Shown here: positions 61,512 through 64,000 of the stretch, one piece after another
Layout of the letters: each line of letters starts with the position of its first letter
Position numbering within the stretch: the first letter of the stretch is position 1
DNA from: JBASEY01 sp964404285
Lineage (GTDB): Bacteria > CSSED10-310
DNA length: 64,000 nt
Direction: 5' to 3'
Assembly (NCBI GenBank): GCA_964404285.1
Contig: CAYOJK010000001.1
Coordinates: 186,001-250,000 of the forward strand
The notes under the pieces: generated by a model
Told to the model about the DNA's origin: nothing
The model's database searches: none
The model's input: the letters and a program-made list of their open reading frames with translations, nothing else
Program-made: the position numbers and the translations under genes

Positions 61512-62180
61512 ATGGCATCAAAACAAACATCGATATTCGGACCATTCATTGTCACAGCTGTCGGCGGAATAACGCTAGGCTTGATCGTGATGTATTTTGG
61601 TTATTACCAGGGACGCATCTCATCCTATGAGCGTCATATTGCTGAATTTCAGAACAAACCTACTCCCGAAATATCATTCACATATACAGTGAAAGAATCT
61701 TCTCCAGTTCAAAAATTGATCGAACAAGAGTCGAGTTCAAACCATGAAACGTCGGAAACGTCCGGGGCAATGAAAAGTGAATCTGTAACGGAAAGTTTTC
61801 CCAAAGATTCTGCCCATTCAGGACAACGACCCAGCTCTGCTCAAACGGCTGCAAGCCGCCCTCCTCAGCGTGGTAAAAGAACTCAGTCGAGCGCAACCTC
61901 AGGTATGGCACAAACGCAAGTTCAAACCAGAGGCCCGGCTTTCCCTAAAACTCAGGATCGCCGGCAAGCTGATGAGCATGACGACGACAGAGAGAGTTAT
62001 TCCAAAGCGCCACCGCATATCCCAGATATCGATGATCCCGAACTGGATGAAAATCCACTGATTCGAGCAATTCGTGAAGCGAGTCGAAGACAAGCACAAA
62101 ATCCCCAAGATTTCGAATATGATGAAGATTCGCCGCGCCCTAATCCTTTCGAAACCATTTTGAATATTCGAACTGATTGA
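61512..62180 (+). CDS. Single-pass membrane protein with long disordered tail
   Basis: This 222-residue protein has an N-terminal TM helix (FIVTAVGGITLGLIVMYFGY, about 13-32) and a cytoplasmic or extracytoplasmic tail rich in Ser, Gln, Pro, Arg and Asp, with no domain I recognise. Near the end PELDENPLIRAIREA is an amphipathic, conserved-looking segment. It is 12 nt upstream of the large ATPase gene, so the two are probably co-transcribed. It may recruit the ATPase to the membrane, as inferred from position only. Confidence 0.55.
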   Translation: MASKQTSIFGPFIVTAVGGITLGLIVMYFGYYQGRISSYERHIAEFQNKPTPEISFTYTVKESSPVQKLIEQESSSNHETSETSGAMKSESVTESFPKDSAHSGQRPSSAQTAASRPPQRGKRTQSSATSGMAQTQVQTRGPAFPKTQDRRQADEHDDDRESYSKAPPHIPDIDDPELDENPLIRAIREASRRQAQNPQDFEYDEDSPRPNPFETILNIRTD

Positions 62181-62192
62181 CGGAGTCCATAA

Positions 62193-64000
62193 ATGGATGA
62201 TGCACTTTTTGAACTTCGTATAGGAGATCTCATTAGCGTACCTGAAGTTCAGACAGTGATAGACCTCTCCGAAGCTCGAGATCTCGATCCGGAAGACCCG
62301 GAAAGCAGGGTACATCTGGAAGGGTTGAGCCATGATTTTGTTCTAACCGATGATATCCTAAAAATTTTTCGCATTATTTTAGAGCATATCAAGCGCGAGG
62401 ATGGACGCGGTTTTTTTATAATTGGTAATTACGGAACAGGAAAAAGCCACCTTTTAAGTGTACTTGGTTTGATCGCCAGATACTCGTGGGCTCACAAAGC
62501 TCTTTTTCATCGCCCTAATACTCCTGATGATCTAAAGAAATCAATCGGCAAAAAGCGGATTCTACCCGTAATGATTCCTTTAACAGAGTATTCTGCTGAC
62601 CTGAAACTCGAAAAAATTTTTTGGCATGCCGCAGAAAAAGCTGCCGCCACAGCCGGCATACCGCTTGCTCTTTCCTATACTCAGCTCTATATCAATTTTT
62701 TTAATAGATATATTCTCAATGTTCATGAAGCAGAATTTCGTAATTATATCAAATCTCGCTTTGATACTGTTTCATGGGAACAGATCTATAGAGACGACTC
62801 GGCATCCGCGCATACAATTATTCTGCAATTCTTAGAATATGCCAGTCTGAGTATGACATTCGATCCAATGGTGGATCGAAAAGAACAATTCACTGAGTTA
62901 CTGACCAGTGTTCAGGCAAGCGGTTGGGATGGTGTCTTGTTTTTAATTGATGAATTATCTGAGTTTTTACAATCCAAACCCGCTCTGAATAATTTGCACG
63001 AAGACACCCGTTTTCTACAATTTCTTGGAGAAGCCTCATTGGGCCGGCAACTATGGATTGTTGCCGCTATCCAGGAATCTTTAGAAATGAATCGTAATAT
63101 TACCCAGGATGTCTTCAATAAAATTAAAGCTCGATATCAACATCTTAAATTATCCACCAGCCATTTACAGCAGTTTATATCAGAACGCCTGTTATTGAAA
63201 AAGCGAGATGATGCCACCGATTTGATAGGTAATATTTTTGATCACCTTTTTGCTGCTTTTAAGCGCTTACCAATAACCAAAGAAACATTTATTCAATTGT
63301 ATCCTATACATCCTGAGACGCTGACCCTTCTTGATCAAAACATCGATCTTTTCAGCAGACACCGGGGGTTGGTAGATTTTCTGACCACTCAAATTCGAGG
63401 AAAACCAGAGTTATTGATTGAAGGCATCCTGGACGAGCCTTGCCACAATCTTTTAACGCCGGACACAATTTTTGACCATTTTCAAACTCAATTGGCTGAT
63501 TCAATAAAGTTCTCCGCCTATTTACGCCAATTCAATCAAAACGTTCTGCCAAAAATACAGCATCGATTCGACGATAAAAACGACTGCCAAGTCGCAATGA
63601 AAACAATGAAAACCCTATTTCTACATGCAATATCCCCTTTCAAAGAAGGTCAAACTGTCAGAAATATTGCCAACATGATGCTGTACCGAGTTTTTGAAAC
63701 GCCAGTTGACGCGGAGGACACTAATTACTGGTTTTTTGAAGAGCGGATTATCAGGGTTTTGTTCCAGGACATTGGCTACTTAAAACGCGTAGCGGGTAAT
63801 ACTCGGCTCGATGATGTTTATCAGTTTACATTGGATTTGGATCCCTCGCTGACAATTGAAGAACAAATCAATCAAGTAAAAGATCATCTTGTTGTCAATT
63901 ATCTGGAAATATATACGGAAATTATTCTGTCAATGGGATACGGTCTTTTCCCATTAGCGTCTTTTTTACAGAAAACCGTTATTCGTGAATCGATTACTTG
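62193..64000 (+). CDS. Large P-loop ATPase resembling BrxC/PglY (DUF6079), cut by the window edge
   Basis: The frame is open from ATG 62193 (GGAG 7 nt upstream) to the end, at least 602 residues. It has a lead-in ELRIGDLISVPEVQTVIDL, Walker A GNYGTGKSH, and Walker B VLFLIDELSEFL, then long helical AAA+-like sequence (PITKETFIQLYPIHPETL). This is the layout of DUF6079/BrxC/PglY ATPases, large proteins of BREX phage defence and related islands. The assignment is by motif order only. Neighbouring genes to the right are not visible, so whether it is a defence system cannot be decided; the upstream gene encodes a membrane protein. Confidence 0.7.
   Translation, partial: MDDALFELRIGDLISVPEVQTVIDLSEARDLDPEDPESRVHLEGLSHDFVLTDDILKIFRIILEHIKREDGRGFFIIGNYGTGKSHLLSVLGLIARYSWAHKALFHRPNTPDDLKKSIGKKRILPVMIPLTEYSADLKLEKIFWHAAEKAAATAGIPLALSYTQLYINFFNRYILNVHEAEFRNYIKSRFDTVSWEQIYRDDSASAHTIILQFLEYASLSMTFDPMVDRKEQFTELLTSVQASGWDGVLFLIDELSEFLQSKPALNNLHEDTRFLQFLGEASLGRQLWIVAAIQESLEMNRNITQDVFNKIKARYQHLKLSTSHLQQFISERLLLKKRDDATDLIGNIFDHLFAAFKRLPITKETFIQLYPIHPETLTLLDQNIDLFSRHRGLVDFLTTQIRGKPELLIEGILDEPCHNLLTPDTIFDHFQTQLADSIKFSAYLRQFNQNVLPKIQHRFDDKNDCQVAMKTMKTLFLHAISPFKEGQTVRNIANMMLYRVFETPVDAEDTNYWFFEERIIRVLFQDIGYLKRVAGNTRLDDVYQFTLDLDPSLTIEEQINQVKDHLVVNYLEIYTEIILSMGYGLFPLASFLQKTVIRESIT

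Overview
The window is a gene-dense bacterial chromosome segment with short intergenic gaps, many 1-30 nt overlaps and strong purine-rich ribosome binding sites (AGGAGG type). The organism is Gram-negative: it has LpxC for lipid A synthesis, a periplasmic-type M23 endopeptidase and secreted proteins with ordinary signal peptides. A secreted gingipain-family (C25) protease with a C-terminal dockerin and a separate small secreted cohesin-like protein point to an uncultured or candidate-phylum bacterium rather than a standard proteobacterium. I cannot name the phylum from the sequence alone. I saw no rRNA, tRNA, insertion sequence or CRISPR array.

Layout. 0-12.5 kb: a membrane glycosyltransferase with TPRs, the giant C25/dockerin protease, an M29 aminopeptidase, a PAS-GGDEF-HD-GYP cyclic-di-GMP enzyme, a B12-type radical SAM enzyme and the cohesin-like protein. 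12.7-19 kb (minus strand): gltX-glnS-rnd, and a cysteine desulfurase homologue followed by an IscU scaffold. 19-25.4 kb: a degenerate receiver/PATAN (DUF4388) protein, a PLD-like relic protein, hisS, a sensor without an output domain and a PilZ-like protein. 25.7-38.4 kb (plus strand): a BNR propeller protein, deoC-pdp, then a long coupled run comEC - double-HhH comEA - free-standing ComEC-type metallo-beta-lactamase - tandem PD-(D/E)XK nuclease - membrane-anchored DHH protein, then cdd. 38.4-43.8 kb (minus): thiM-thiE, an M28 peptidase and a secreted transglutaminase-like protein. 44-47.4 kb (minus): an M23 endopeptidase overlapping two paralogous proteasome-fold (Ntn-hydrolase) genes. 47.5-55.6 kb (minus): the classic rimP-nusA-infB-DUF503-rbfA-truB-rpsO-pnp cluster. 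55.8-64 kb: fmdB-type zinc ribbon, ppx/gppA, lpxC, an SMR-type transporter, a serine hydrolase, a polytopic membrane protein, and, at the right edge, a membrane-anchored disordered protein followed by a large P-loop ATPase resembling BrxC/PglY/DUF6079 that runs off the window.

The strongest candidate for something undescribed is the pair of proteasome-like genes at 43972-46094. They are translationally coupled, each starts Met-Thr or Met-Ser (so Met removal would expose a nucleophile), they are much longer than usual beta subunits, and they are joined to a cell-wall endopeptidase gene. Other notable points are a cysteine desulfurase homologue in which the PLP-binding lysine is replaced by glutamine, the DNA-uptake locus with a split metallo-beta-lactamase function and two appended nuclease-type proteins, the dockerin protease/cohesin combination, and the BREX-like ATPase at the edge. 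All family assignments are from reading motifs; no database search was run.
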